Origin: Enoplolaimus lenunculus
Lineage: Eukaryota > Nematoda > Enoplea > Enoplida > Thoracostomopsidae
Assembly: GCA_030248215.1 (NCBI GenBank)
Contig: JASANG010003290.1
Location: 26,895 to 90,894 of the forward strand
Length of the DNA stretch: 64,000 nt
Reading direction: 5' to 3'
In this document: positions 50,101 to 60,400 of the stretch, one piece after another
How the letters are laid out: every line of letters starts with the position of its first letter
Position numbering within the stretch: the first letter of the stretch is position 1
The notes under the pieces: generated by a model
Told to the model about the DNA's origin: nothing
The model's database searches: none
The model's input: only the letters and a program-made list of their open reading frames with translations
Program-made: the position numbers and the translations under genes

Positions 50101-51999
50101 TACGATGAAAACTCCGGAAACGGAAGGCCTAATTCAGGTTCGCGACACCGGAAACATAACATTCGTGTCGATTGTAGCCAATCAAATCACGGACTGTTTT
50201 CCGGTCTGGTTTTCCTTGTGTTTACGCTGGTTTCATTGGTAATTTTCTTTGTCGAAGTCCACGATAAAGACGATGCGATGGGTCAAAAATCTCTGCTGGT
50301 GTTTTATTGTTCAGATATTGTGTTGTATTTTGTTACCGCCGCTGCGTGTTTGATGTCGTTTTATCAGTTTCGCCAGCTCAGCGTGTTTCGGATGAAAGGA
50401 AAATGTGAGTTTTATTCAATCTGCAATGCACCTTAATTATAGAGGGCTGCTTGCTAAGCCTATAAGCCTAAACCGAAAACCAAATCCAAATCCAAATCCT
50501 GAGCCTAAAACATAAGTCTAATTCTGAGCCAAAGCTTTCAAGATTCTAATTCCTCCATTCCTTTTGCTTCCCAGTAACCAGACCCTCTATGCGACCGTTG
50601 CAACTTGTAATCCTAAGCTGAGGATAAGTAATAGGCTTTCGGTTATATTTATTAACCTATGGTTTACGGTTAAGCTTAACTAAGAAAATAATAAAAGGTA
50701 ATGTGGTTGAAATATGTTTATTTTGTCGAAAATCAAATCAACGTTAGTGTATGACAGAATATACAGAGCTTTCTAGCCGTTATCAAACTTTGGGTGTACT
50801 ACTTAACAATTGTTTGATCTGATATATACGTTTTAAAAGTCTACATTTTCCGAGAATCGTTTCAGCTTCGGCGTTTTTACGTCGCTCAACACTTCTTGAC
50901 GATATTTTGCTGTTGGTTGCTTTAATTGGTCAATTGATGTTTTGTATATTTAATATTGTTGCTGTGTCGTCACTGTCGGTCCAGGCAATTTTCCACATAT
51001 CAGTTGCTGTTCTTCGTCTGATACAGGTTCGCATTGACTCTTTTCGGCATAAAGTATATACTATGAGCAACTAAATTGCAAACTGCGTACGTGCGATAAC
51101 CAATTGTTTTTCACAATTATTACTTGTTTTATATATAAAACAACATCTGCACAAGACGCCTGAGCCGGGTGTGAATTAAATGCGCAACGAAAATATATGA
51201 ATTGTGGAAAATTGCTAAAAAGTAGTTAACTGCTGCAAAATTCTTAAACAAAATGCATTAAACAGCGTAAAATTTATTGTACACTTTCAACCACGGTTAA
51301 ATTGCGCAAAATCTAGTGTCTACTAAATTTATAACGAAATGCGCAACTAGTTACGTTCGGTGAGAAACATTCTGCAAAAAACTTTAAATAAAAAACATAG
51401 AATACTGAAAAATGCGTTCGATTCTACTTTTTCGAAGTTTATGGTCAATATTGACTGATATTCGATTTATAAAATATGAAATTCAAATTAGTAAAATAAA
51501 GTTAATCCTTATATTCAACTGATCGCTAAAAACAACAATTTGCTCAATTTTCAACGAACTAAAGACAAAGTCGCGAGGAAATATATTCGACATCTTGGGT
51601 TATTGTTTACTCCCATTTCTAACAGTTTTTACTGACTGCGCATTTTATCTTATAGCTCCTACAAAACCTATTAGTGCACTGTTGCAGGTTCTACTGCAAA
51701 CTGTAGTGATTCTTGTTGGTCAACGACTAATCGCAGTGAATCCAATAGCGCAGCTGACCAAACCAGGCCGTGGAATAATAACATTTCTGCTAGTCGTCAA
51801 TATTGCAATGTGGCTTATAAATACATTTGAAGCGCAGAAAGCAAGTGCAAATCCACTCTTGCAACAATTGTACGGGGACGCACCGCAAGCTTGGTCATTC
51901 ATTGTGCATTCTGCAATCCCATTGACAATATTTTATCGATTTCATTCATCAGTGTGTTTGGCTGAAATTTGGAAAAACGCTTACAAGTCAAGAAATTAA
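43981..51999 (+). CDS. OTOP: Otopetrin-family proton channel, eight exons
   Basis: Exons: 43981-44855, 45634-45751, 46387-46813, 47663-47811, 48844-48985, 49907-50404, 50866-51026, 51688-51999 (stop). Together they encode about 893 residues with consistent phases. Otopetrins are plasma-membrane, acid-activated proton channels with twelve membrane helices. All twelve can be placed, among them LSGLYALLLVILALALELS (TM1), GSMYLRLGAVIFATIGVVQ (TM3), LMHLIATNLCVWI (TM5), CVIEYSLICAAVMFVIW (TM6) and WLINTFE (TM11). The TM6 acidic residue in IEYS and the TM12 histidine in FYRFHS, both conserved family positions, are present. The N-terminal ~300 residues are a cytoplasmic, Asn/Ser/Thr-rich tail with poly-Asn, as in several invertebrate otopetrins. 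The exon 5 donor is uncertain: 48985 fits the phase but is a weak site, and GTACGG at 48981 would need a different acceptor. Introns carry a SINE, a hAT-like element and a TTAGGC-type element. Confidence 0.92.
44133..44225 (+). repeat. AAC/ACC triplet repeat inside otopetrin exon 1
   Basis: AAC and ACC triplets encode runs of about ten Asn, six Thr and six Asn (roughly residues 52-78). Likely length-polymorphic. It is in the disordered N-terminal tail, so tolerated. Confidence 0.9.
45372..45576. mobile_element. TTAGGC-hexamer element in otopetrin intron 1
   Basis: The left end CATGTAAAGAACAGGGGCCGG and right end GGCCCTGTTCTATACATGGG are inverted. Between them AGCCTAAGCCTAAGCCTATG and further CCTAAG units run from about 45415 to 45495. 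The right half has ATTAGTCTTAAAGCTCAAAC as in the 53043 copy. Confidence 0.75.
47340..47470. repeat. ATTTTATCAC-type dispersed repeat in otopetrin intron 3
   Basis: AACTTATCATTTTATCAC, AACATTTTATCACAAAAA and CGCCCCCTTCC are reverse matches of TTGTGGTAAAATGATAAG and GACGCCCCCTG in 39070-39240, so this unit is dispersed. No ends were defined. Confidence 0.5.
48276..48704. mobile_element. hAT-like miniature element, exact 8-bp duplication
   Basis: Lies in otopetrin intron 4. Both sides are flanked by ATATTAAG (48268-48275 and 48705-48712). The ends CGGGGTTCCAACAGG and GGAATTCCGGTTGAACCCTG are inverted. The subterminal regions are arrays of AGGAAC/ACCGGA. An 8-bp duplication plus CAGGG-type ends are hAT features. 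Non-coding. Confidence 0.85.
49141..49194 (-). repeat. tRNA-derived SINE head in otopetrin intron 5
   Basis: On the minus strand TTGAGCGCCAAGG (A-box-like) is followed 28 bases later by a perfect B box GGTTCGATCC. No full cloverleaf is visible, so a SINE head is likelier than a tRNA gene. Confidence 0.55.
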
Positions 52000-53040
52000 A
52001 ACTGCTTTGCTTATAAAGTAAAAAATATGATTTTTTACAAAATACACAACTCTTCGCTAAGCGAATGAGATATTACCGTGTAATTCATTGTTTTCTGCAA
52101 CTTTGTTTGCGATATTTTAGCTTTTGTTGCGTCAGTATGTTTCGCTGGAATTTGGCAAAACCCTTATAGGTCAAGAATTTAAAATGCATTACGGTTCTTG
52201 CACGTTTTGCACCCACATGCTTAAATTTAGGTGTCGGAAAAGACTTAAGTTAGTAATCAGTATATTAAGCTTTTGTTTAAACATTTGCCTATGCCTAAAT
52301 TTAAGCCTTCCGTTCTATACATTAGCCATGATTTTTATAAAATATACAATTCTTTGCTACGCAAAGGTGCCAGGATGTTCAATGTCGAATACAGCTGTCA
52401 CAGTAAAACCGTATCGAAATATTTTGATATTTCATTGCTTGATTACTTGTTTCATGCAGCCCAAATAGGGGATAACTTAGATAACCCAACAGCGTTGACG
52501 AAGTCGTTTGGTTTAACGCTTTCCCACATATTATTTTCTGTTTTGTATATATTCAACTTTAAGCAAGGATTTAAATTTCAGTCACACGGGTGAGATGCGT
52601 TTACCATGAGCATTCAGGTATAAAACCTTGACACTTGCCGGCGAGATGCCTCGCACGTCTCGTGAAGATTTTGTACTGTGTATACGCGTAATAAAATTGA
52701 TAAACACATGCGCTTTGTGTACTGATTCATGTATACAGGTGGCGGTGACAAGGGGATATAAGTAATAATTAAAAATGTTTTCATTAAACACATATTTCAC
52801 ACCCCGAGGAATCACAGATGTTTTTGTGCGAAAATCCTTAGTTTATTGCAACTCTTACGCTGAAACTGTTAAGCATTCGCACCTGATTGGTTCTCGACAG
52901 CGTTTGGTCTTCGCATGTGCTAAGCCGAACGAATTAGCGTCATTCTAAAGGATGGTGTCAAAAGAAAACGTGGTTTTGAACGCTTTCTTTGTTTTAAGCA
53001 GTAACTTTCAAGACGTTTTTTGCACGTGGAGATACCCTAA
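52000..53040. other. Region 3' of the otopetrin gene
   Basis: No gene recognised. I did not find an AATAAA in the first 60 bp after the stop. TTTCGCTGGAATTTGGCAAAACCCTTATAGGTCAAGAA (positions 52139-52176) loosely resembles the last coding codons of the otopetrin (51957-51996), which may be a local partial duplication. Confidence 0.4.
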
Positions 53041-53042
53041 AC

Positions 53043-53165
53043 TAAACGCCAGTGTAAACAAGCCTAAGCCTAAGCCTCAGCCTAACTAAAAATTAGTCTA
53101 AAGCTTAAACTGACTCTATTATAGCCCTCCCTAAAACGATCCGGCCCTGTTCTATACATGGGCCA
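53043..53165. mobile_element. TTAGGC-hexamer element, partial copy
   Basis: AGCCTAAGCCTAAGCCTCAG at 53061 is followed by AAAAATTAGTCTAAAGCTTA, CTGACTCTATTATAGCCC and the right end GGCCCTGTTCTATACATGGG. The left terminus is not preserved. Confidence 0.65.
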
Positions 53166-53230
53166 GTTTCCTTATAGCAATTTTTGTTTCATACCAATTA
53201 TGATTTAGTCATCCCTACTGTATTCGCATC

Positions 53231-54387
53231 AATGGAGCTGGAAGGAATTTTTATCGCAAGACCAATGAGATCGCAATTTTTGAACATTTGGTGCCGGAGC
53301 TTCAAATAACAAAAAGCGAAAGCATTTGGTCAGAAAACTGTCTAAATGAACGTATCACAATTGTTAGAAACAAAATTGGTTGTCGCAAATCAAACTGCTA
53401 CACGTAGTAGTACTCAGCTCAGGCAGCGGTGCAGGGATGATCTCAAATGTGGAATTCAACTTCAATTAAACGAAAACATTTCATAAAATTAATGCTTAGT
53501 TGCGTATAAATTTCACGATGGGTTACTGAGGTTGGTTGTGCACTGTACGAAATATCCGGTCTGAGATCGTGATGAAGAAATTTCCTGAGAACACGTGAAA
53601 AAATGTTACTATGTGGGGGAGTTTGGCTTGCGTTCCTGAGTAGCAAAGTGCCAATTTTTTGATGGGAGGAACGAATCCTGCTAAGCCTTCGCTCCTGCGT
53701 ATGCCTGCACATCAGCCTAAGGTTAAGCCCAAAGCTTAAAGCTGAGCTTATATCTGAGCTACTGTAGTAACCCGAACGAGAGGGGGGGGGGGGGCAAAGA
53801 GGGGTACCATTCAATGGAGCTGGAAGGAATTTTTATCGCAAGACCAATGAGATCGCAATTTTTGAACATTTGGTGCCGGAGCTTCAAATAACAAAAAGCG
53901 AAAGCATTTGGTCAGAAAACTGTCTAAATGAACGTATCACAATTGTTAGAAACAAAATTGGTTGTCGCAAATCAAACTGCTACACGTAGTAGTACTCAGC
54001 TCAGGCAACGGTGCAGGGATGATCTCAAATGTGGAATTCAACTTCAATTAAACGAAAACATTTCATAAAATTAATGCTTAGTTGCGTATAAATTTCACGA
54101 TGGGTTACTGAGGTTGGTTGTGCACTGTACGAAATATCCGGTCTGAGATCGTGATGAAGAAATTTCCTGAGAACACGTGAAAAAATGTTACTATGTGGGG
54201 GAGTTTGGCTTGCGTTCCTGAGTAGCAAAGTGCCAATTTTTTGATGGGAGGAACGAATCCTGCTAAGCCTTCGCTCCTGCGTATGCCTGCACATCAGCCT
54301 AAGGTTAAGCTCAAAGCTTAAAGCTGAGCTTATATCTGAGCTGCTGTAGTAACCCGAACGAGAGGGGGGGCAAAGAGGGGTACCATT
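53231..54387. repeat. Recent direct duplication of ~580 bp
   Basis: The unit starting AATGGAGCTGGAAGG at 53231 is repeated from 53813, and the two units are almost identical. The main difference is the length of a G run (about 14 against 7), near the end of each unit. Each unit ends inside the left end of a CTGTAGTAACCCG-type MITE at GGGGTACCAT. Each carries an open stretch of about 60 codons on the plus strand (see findings). Confidence 0.9.
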
Positions 54388-54683
54388 TGGAGTCCCAATC
54401 AATAGGAGTCCGTATCCCTAATAAAAGTCAATAAGCGGATAGAGTCCCTAAACAGTAATTAAACTTCATAAATGTTAATTATCTCTAATTGTAGTGCATA
54501 AAAGACTCCAAGACCAAATAAAGTTGAATTCAAAACTTTAAAGCATAACCGGATAAATCTCAGTAACGAAGGATGGCGGACGGCGGGTTGAAAACAAAAA
54601 CAGCCCGTAACCGAATAACAGGGGGTAACCTCTGGAGAGGCCAAAGAAATATCAGTCCCCTTCATTTTATGCGGGTCATACAG
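54344..54683. mobile_element. Full-length CTGTAGTGACCCG-family MITE (340 bp)
   Basis: The left end CTGTAGTAACCCGAACG and right end ATGCGGGTCATACAG are inverted and flanked by TG (TA in the duplicated upstream unit) and TA. This copy defines both ends of the family. A TA duplication suggests a Tc1/mariner-type source. No frame. Confidence 0.8.
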
Positions 54684-54689
54684 TAAGCG

Positions 54690-55289
54690 TAAACCATAAG
54701 CTTAGCTTTACTTAAGCATGAGCATAAAACCACAAGTCAAAAACTGAATCTAAACCTGAGCTGAAGCTTTTCCTTATATCCGCAAATTTGCTTTTTACAA
54801 AGGAAAATGGAATTTTTGTTTTAACCCGGAAATTAAAATTTCGCAAGGGAAATTGGGATACTACCAGGGAAATTGAGATTTTTGGCGCTACCTTTTTCGC
54901 TCGGATTTCGGAAAATTGAGATTTTGGATAATTGACACTACAAATTTGTCTTACCTATTAGTATTATGACCCCAGCCGTATATGTCTCTATGAATTGCAC
55001 GGCTGTAACGACCTATAATGTGATGAGTAGCGGATATTCCAGTACCCGGAGATTGTCCGTTATAGTCGTCTAATAGATACCTACTCTTTACCGACCAGCA
55101 GTTCGAGAATTTGAAGTGTAAATTCATTGCTATTACATCCACCAATAATAGCGTGAGAATCATGTCCAATTTAACAAACTTGTTCGGATTACAGTTGATT
55201 GAAACATCGTTTCGATTACATGAATTGGTTGAAGGTCTACCTACCTCCGGCTTCAGCTGAAAATCAACCTCCGGCCGCAGCTCATATAG
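54690..55289. other. Intergenic stretch
   Basis: Degenerate AAGCTTAGC/CCTGAGC hexamers at 54690-54770 and a CCTCCGGC-type motif pair near 55235-55280. No gene recognised. Confidence 0.4.
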
Positions 55290-55292
55290 TTA

Positions 55293-55782
55293 TGGGTCAT
55301 CCACGTTAAAATGCACGCACATTTGTAAAAAAATGTCCCTTCCTTTTGGGTGCCCCTGTTGTTCCTACCCACTCTCTTTATACACTGTTCGAGATGTCAA
55401 TATGTCGTTGTCTGAACTTTTAGACAATGAATATGCTCTAGGCATAAAAATTTACTTGTCCTGACCTTATCATGAGCTGTTATTGTCCATAGTCCCTCGG
55501 AAGGGACTCAATTTTTTGTGTTGAATAATGCGTGTGAATATGTGTGCATAGCGTTTGTTTTTATATGAGTGCGCGTGCACTACCGTAATGTCCTGACATC
55601 CTACGGACAACATGTATTTATCCAGAGTCCCTTCCGACAGTGTCAAGACAATTAACACTATCTAAGTACAGCTATGAAACTGTACCTTGCCTCCAGCTAG
55701 GATGTGTATTTTGATGCTGTTGCAAATGGGGTGGGTGGAATATTTATTACATCGGCGCGTGCATTTTAACGTGGATGACCCA
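55293..55782. mobile_element. PIF/Harbinger-like miniature element, copy 2 (490 bp)
   Basis: The ends TGGGTCATCCACGTTAAAAT and ATTTTAACGTGGATGACCCA are perfect inverted repeats, extending inward with GCACGC/GCGTGC. TTA flanks both sides (55290-55292 and 55783-55785). Inside, GAGTCCC/GGGACTC motifs are shared with copy 1 at 6436-6822, which is about 100 bp shorter. Confidence 0.85.
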
Positions 55783-55785
55783 TTA

Positions 55786-56319
55786 TTGTTAAAATTTGGC
55801 ATATTTTATGTGATTTCATCTACACAGTTATGCTATATTTCCGGCTCCTTTTTCAGTTCCGAGTCCGGCAGGTTTTGCTGACCTGTTCCGGCTCCTGGTT
55901 TTCCACTTCTGCTTGCACCTTGGGACACACGTGTACCTAAATTCATCAAAGTAAAGTAAAAGTGAAGGAATGCATTGATATTTTCACTACAATATAAGCC
56001 TCTAGTTTTAACACGGCTGTCCTCCTGTTTCATAGCATCCTACATATTACACATGAAAAAACTGGATGGCGAATTGAGTTTGGGTCAGATTCTATGCCAA
56101 AGTGAAACAAATTTTTTGTAATGTGATTGAATGCAGCTTATATGTTCCCTTGTTGTTTGAGGCATTCTGAAGAATAAAACAGTTTATTATGACCTAACTA
56201 CCACGACCCGGAATATAAAATGAGTGAAACGTGTGAATTGGGCGTGTCCACAGAGCGACAACAAGACTGTGGCTTGGAAGTTGGCAGGCTTTTAGGCTTT
56301 GCCTTTAAATAGACTCAGG
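55786..56319. other. Intergenic stretch
   Basis: CCGGCTCC/GTTCCGAGTCCGG motifs at 55845-55905 may be a remnant of the CCGGAA-rich hAT-like family. Otherwise nothing recognised. Confidence 0.35.
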
Positions 56320-56706
56320 CAGTGGCGGATCCAGGATCTCAAAATGGGGGGTAAAATTTCACAGGTAATAAACTTGTTTTTGACCCATACTGTAGTGACC
56401 CAAATAAAAGGCGGGGTCCCCATTTTGACTCCCAAGTAATAGGAGTCCGTACCCCTAATAAGAGTCCGTAAGCGGGTAGAGTCCTTAAAAGCTTGTTAGA
56501 GTCCATAAATGTCTATTATCCCTAATTGTAGCGCATAAATGACTCCAGGGCCAAATAAAGGTGAGTCGAAACTTTAAAGCGTGCTTATACTGTTGTGTAT
56601 AAAACAGAGAAATAAACAGCGTAGTACAGCAATTGACAATATAATTTTTGTCGAGATGCTGTTGGGGGGGCACGGCCGGGGTGGCCCCCCCATGGATCCG
56701 CCATTG
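56320..56706. mobile_element. hAT-like element (CAGTGGCGGATCC) with nested MITE
   Basis: The ends CAGTGGCGGATCCAGGATC and ATGGATCCGCCATTG are inverted. Flanks GACTCAGG and GGCTCAGG form an 8-bp duplication with one mismatch. A CTGTAGTGACCCA-type MITE (56389 to about 56586) is inserted inside, so the hAT-like element is the older of the two. GC-rich G/C runs near the right end are usual for this kind of element. Confidence 0.8.
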
Positions 56707-57490
56707 GGCTCAGGCTAGAATTAGGTTAAGGTATTGCATTAGGTATAGTCTTAGACTTATAGTCGACAAACTTTTATTTACAAGGGCCAAACATCGTGAC
56801 TAGAGACGATAATTATGCGGACTGATTCAGCATGATGGGTCATAGTACGGTGGTCAATGCAGGCCAGTAGCTCGCCCGCATTGCTAGGGGGGCTTAAATT
56901 TTTTCAGGAGGGGCATTTATTAAAGCTTTTCAATGACTTTTACAAGCTAGGTTAAAAATCTTCTAAGGGGCCCCAAAATTTTTCCAGAGGGGCTGAGCCC
57001 CCTTGGCCCCCCCTTGGCTGCGGACCCGGGACAATACATAGTTCAGGAGAGCGTAACTCTGTAAACATAGTAAGCTTTAAGACATATCCCAATATAAACG
57101 TTTAGTTACATGTTTATTTTTAAACACAACCTGCAACATAACTGCACTGCGTTGTGAAATGCTGTTCACATATCTAAATACAACTCTAGAGTTGATGTAA
57201 GAAGCATCATGTTAGGCGAACTGCCATTTATGGAAATATGTATGCGCCTGCTCTTGGTTCATTTTTGTATATATCTTTAGACCTTGTTTCATTTTACATA
57301 GGCTATCAAAGTAACGATTTTTAGTTCCAGCGCGCATCCTAGTGATACAATAATTAAATTACATAACTATGTGTTTGGTAAATGTTAGCTATGGGCAATT
57401 TTCTGGCAGCATCGCGACATAAATCATTTCTCAGTCGTACACTGATTATTTTATTATAGCAATAAAAACAAAATTATATGTGAAATATGG
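56707..57490. other. Region upstream of TAF7
   Basis: A GGGG/CCCC-rich patch (56885-57030) looks like the end of a further repeat. No TATA box I would trust is seen just before the TAF7 start. An upstream ATG at 57487 opens a six-codon frame that overlaps the TAF7 start codon. Confidence 0.4.
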
Positions 57491-57493
57491 AAA

Positions 57494-60400
57494 ATGTCTG
57501 GTACTAGTACGGATACTCTTGGAAAGCAGAATAATGTCGCCAATGGCATGGCTGCGCTAGAATCAATGTTTCTTCTGCGAGTCCCTGCGGTAAATAATTT
57601 TAGAGTTGTTTTCAGCGTTTCACTGTAGAACCGGAAGTTATAGCCGTGTAGCTTATTTCAAGCTTGTTTTATGACAGCTTTTAACTTATGATTCTGTTGT
57701 CTTTTATCTGGGAAGGGAGCGTAAAGAGAATTTTCATAGAAGTTCCAGCTGCATGTTTCTGGTCCAGGTCGGATTCTTTACGTTTAAGTTTGGATACGGC
57801 GCCGCCAGTATTCAACTTAGTGTTATGCTTCCACATATTTTGTCACTTTTGTCGAAGCCTGTGCCACCTATATAACGCACTAACCACTAACATTTAGCAT
57901 ATCAAATTTTCGATACATAACTAGGATTGATAATACTCCGTACGCACAAACTTTCTAACCGCAGTCTCTCATTGGATTCTGTGGCAGAAGGCTGATGACA
58001 CAGGCTTCGACAACAGTGCCCTAATAAGCACTTTTGTCGAAGCCTGTGCCACCCTCCAAGTTTTAAAAAAAGAACGACATGTTAGTATTTGCTATATAAT
58101 ACCTATATCATCTTCATTCTTGGTTCTTTAACCAGTTTAATCAAATTTGTAAACATTGCGAACATGTTAAACGAAGGCTTAGGCTTAGGCATTTTTTAAA
58201 AACTTGGAGGGTGGCACAGGCTTCGACAGGCACTGTTGTCGAAGCCTGTGCCATCAGCCTTCTGCACAGACCCCCAATGAGCGACTGCGGCATGAAGGTT
58301 TGTACGTACGGAGTATTATCAATCCTAGTTATGTATGCAAATTTGATTTGCTAAATTTTAGTGGTTAGTGCGTTATATAGGTGGCACAGGCTTGGACAAA
58401 TGTTCCCATATTTTTGGGTGTATGCACGTCAGACATGCTTGTCCTTATTTTCACACGCAATATAGTGCAGTGCATACTTGCTAGCCGGCAGCATACAGTC
58501 GACGTATAGTCCACGATAGAAGCTGTTGGACAGGCCGGCTACGTAGAGCAGTGGTAACAGCGTCTGTTAGATACGCCGAAGGTCGCTAGTTTGAAACCAC
58601 CCGTAACCCGGTTTTCAAGCTGCATAGTAAAAATGTCTGATGCCTCGATTCCTACCTAGACTGACATGGGGCTACGCCGTGAGCGCAATGGTAAATTGCC
58701 GCGCTATGAACACGGTATCCAGTCGAAAATAGGATGGACGCTCAAGGGACGGCTTTGTTTTTAAAATAAATGCATGTATGCATGCGCAACATGCTTGTCC
58801 GTTATGTGTGCATGCAGTATAGTGCAGTGCACTGTATGTATGTTAGCTTGCAGCCAGGGTGCAACCGGAATTACAATTTACAGGAACCGGAATTTAAGTT
58901 TTACCGGAACCGGAAAGTGAAAACTGCATTTCACCAAAAATTTCATTTTAATCTTATTTTTTGCTCTATTATTTGTGAAATAACCTTATTCGAACATAGG
59001 TATTTATTTTATTTGGTGTATTTTAAATTTTCATCCTCGACTAAAGTGGAATCCACCATCAATGGCTTATATTCGGAGTACAAGTGGCTTTCAAAATAGA
59101 TTCTTAAAAATGAGCAATATTAAGAAAACGGCCAAATTATAACACCAGAATTTTTAAATCCGGTAAAAATTTACCGGAACCGGAACCGGAAGGTGAAAAA
59201 ATACCAGAACCGGAACGTGAATTCCGTTTGCACCCTGCTTGCAGCATACGGTCGATACATATAGTCGACGAAAAATGCTGTTGGACAGTCGGGCTGCATA
59301 GCGCAGTGATCGAGTGTTCGCTTAAGCATCCGTAGGCTGGGAGTTCCATACCCACTCTGGAGGCTTGCTTTTCCAGCTGCCTGGTTGAAAAGTCTGAAGT
59401 CCCGATTTCTACCTAGACTGACACTGGGTAGTTTAGGTTTAGCTCAGATTCATTATTGCTCGAGTTATAGGGTAGAGTATTTGCTTAAGGAATACTAAAG
59501 TTTGCCATATTATAAGATCTAACTTGAATATTTGGCGTGACACATTCATTCATAAATGCGTGTTTTTAGGATAATGCTGAAAACATTAAAAACAATTTGG
59601 CTGGAAAGACGACCGAGAAGCTGGAGGACAATTTGAGCATTCAGTTTGATTCAGATCATCGTAACGCCAAGTTGAAATGTCACGGCGAACTTTTATCTGG
59701 AACGGTATAAAAATACGTTTGCTTATTATTCGCAAATAGCAACCAAATTTGAACTGTGGTACGTACAATCAAAATCTCTTCTGCAGAATTGCTTCAGAAC
59801 TTTATTCTAACTATCATGATTCGGAATATGGTTGTCGGCTTAAGCAGCGGTTTTTTACTAATTATATTATATGTAAACTTGGAAAAGCGTTCAATTTATA
59901 ACCCCAGTTGTTTCCTTGGTTCTCTTATTTTGTTTGATCACAAATATACAAATGCACTTTGACGTAAAGTTCAAGAGTGGTCATTGTTAAAAAATAATAA
60001 TTTCACGGCAAAAATTCATGTTATTGAAAATTCTTTCCCTGTTAGAATAGTTATGTAATATGTATGCGACTCGTTATCCAATAATCTCGTATATATGTAA
60101 TGGATACGTATAACACCTACGAATCAAGTTTAAGAGCAAGTTGTCTGAAACTAACTTATTGAAACATTTGCAGTTTGACAGATCGACAGGCTGTATTTAA
60201 ATAAGATTCTAATACTGTTCGTGAATGTCTAATATTTTAACGTCTTTTTCTTTTCGTTCCTAACGGTAATTTTTGTATATTACCAATAAATAAATAAATA
60301 TTAATCCAAAATAGTAAAATTAAACGTTGCCAAAGTTGGACCAATACGCACAAAATGATCAAATCATTAATTGAAGAGACAAGCATACTTTACTTTTATT

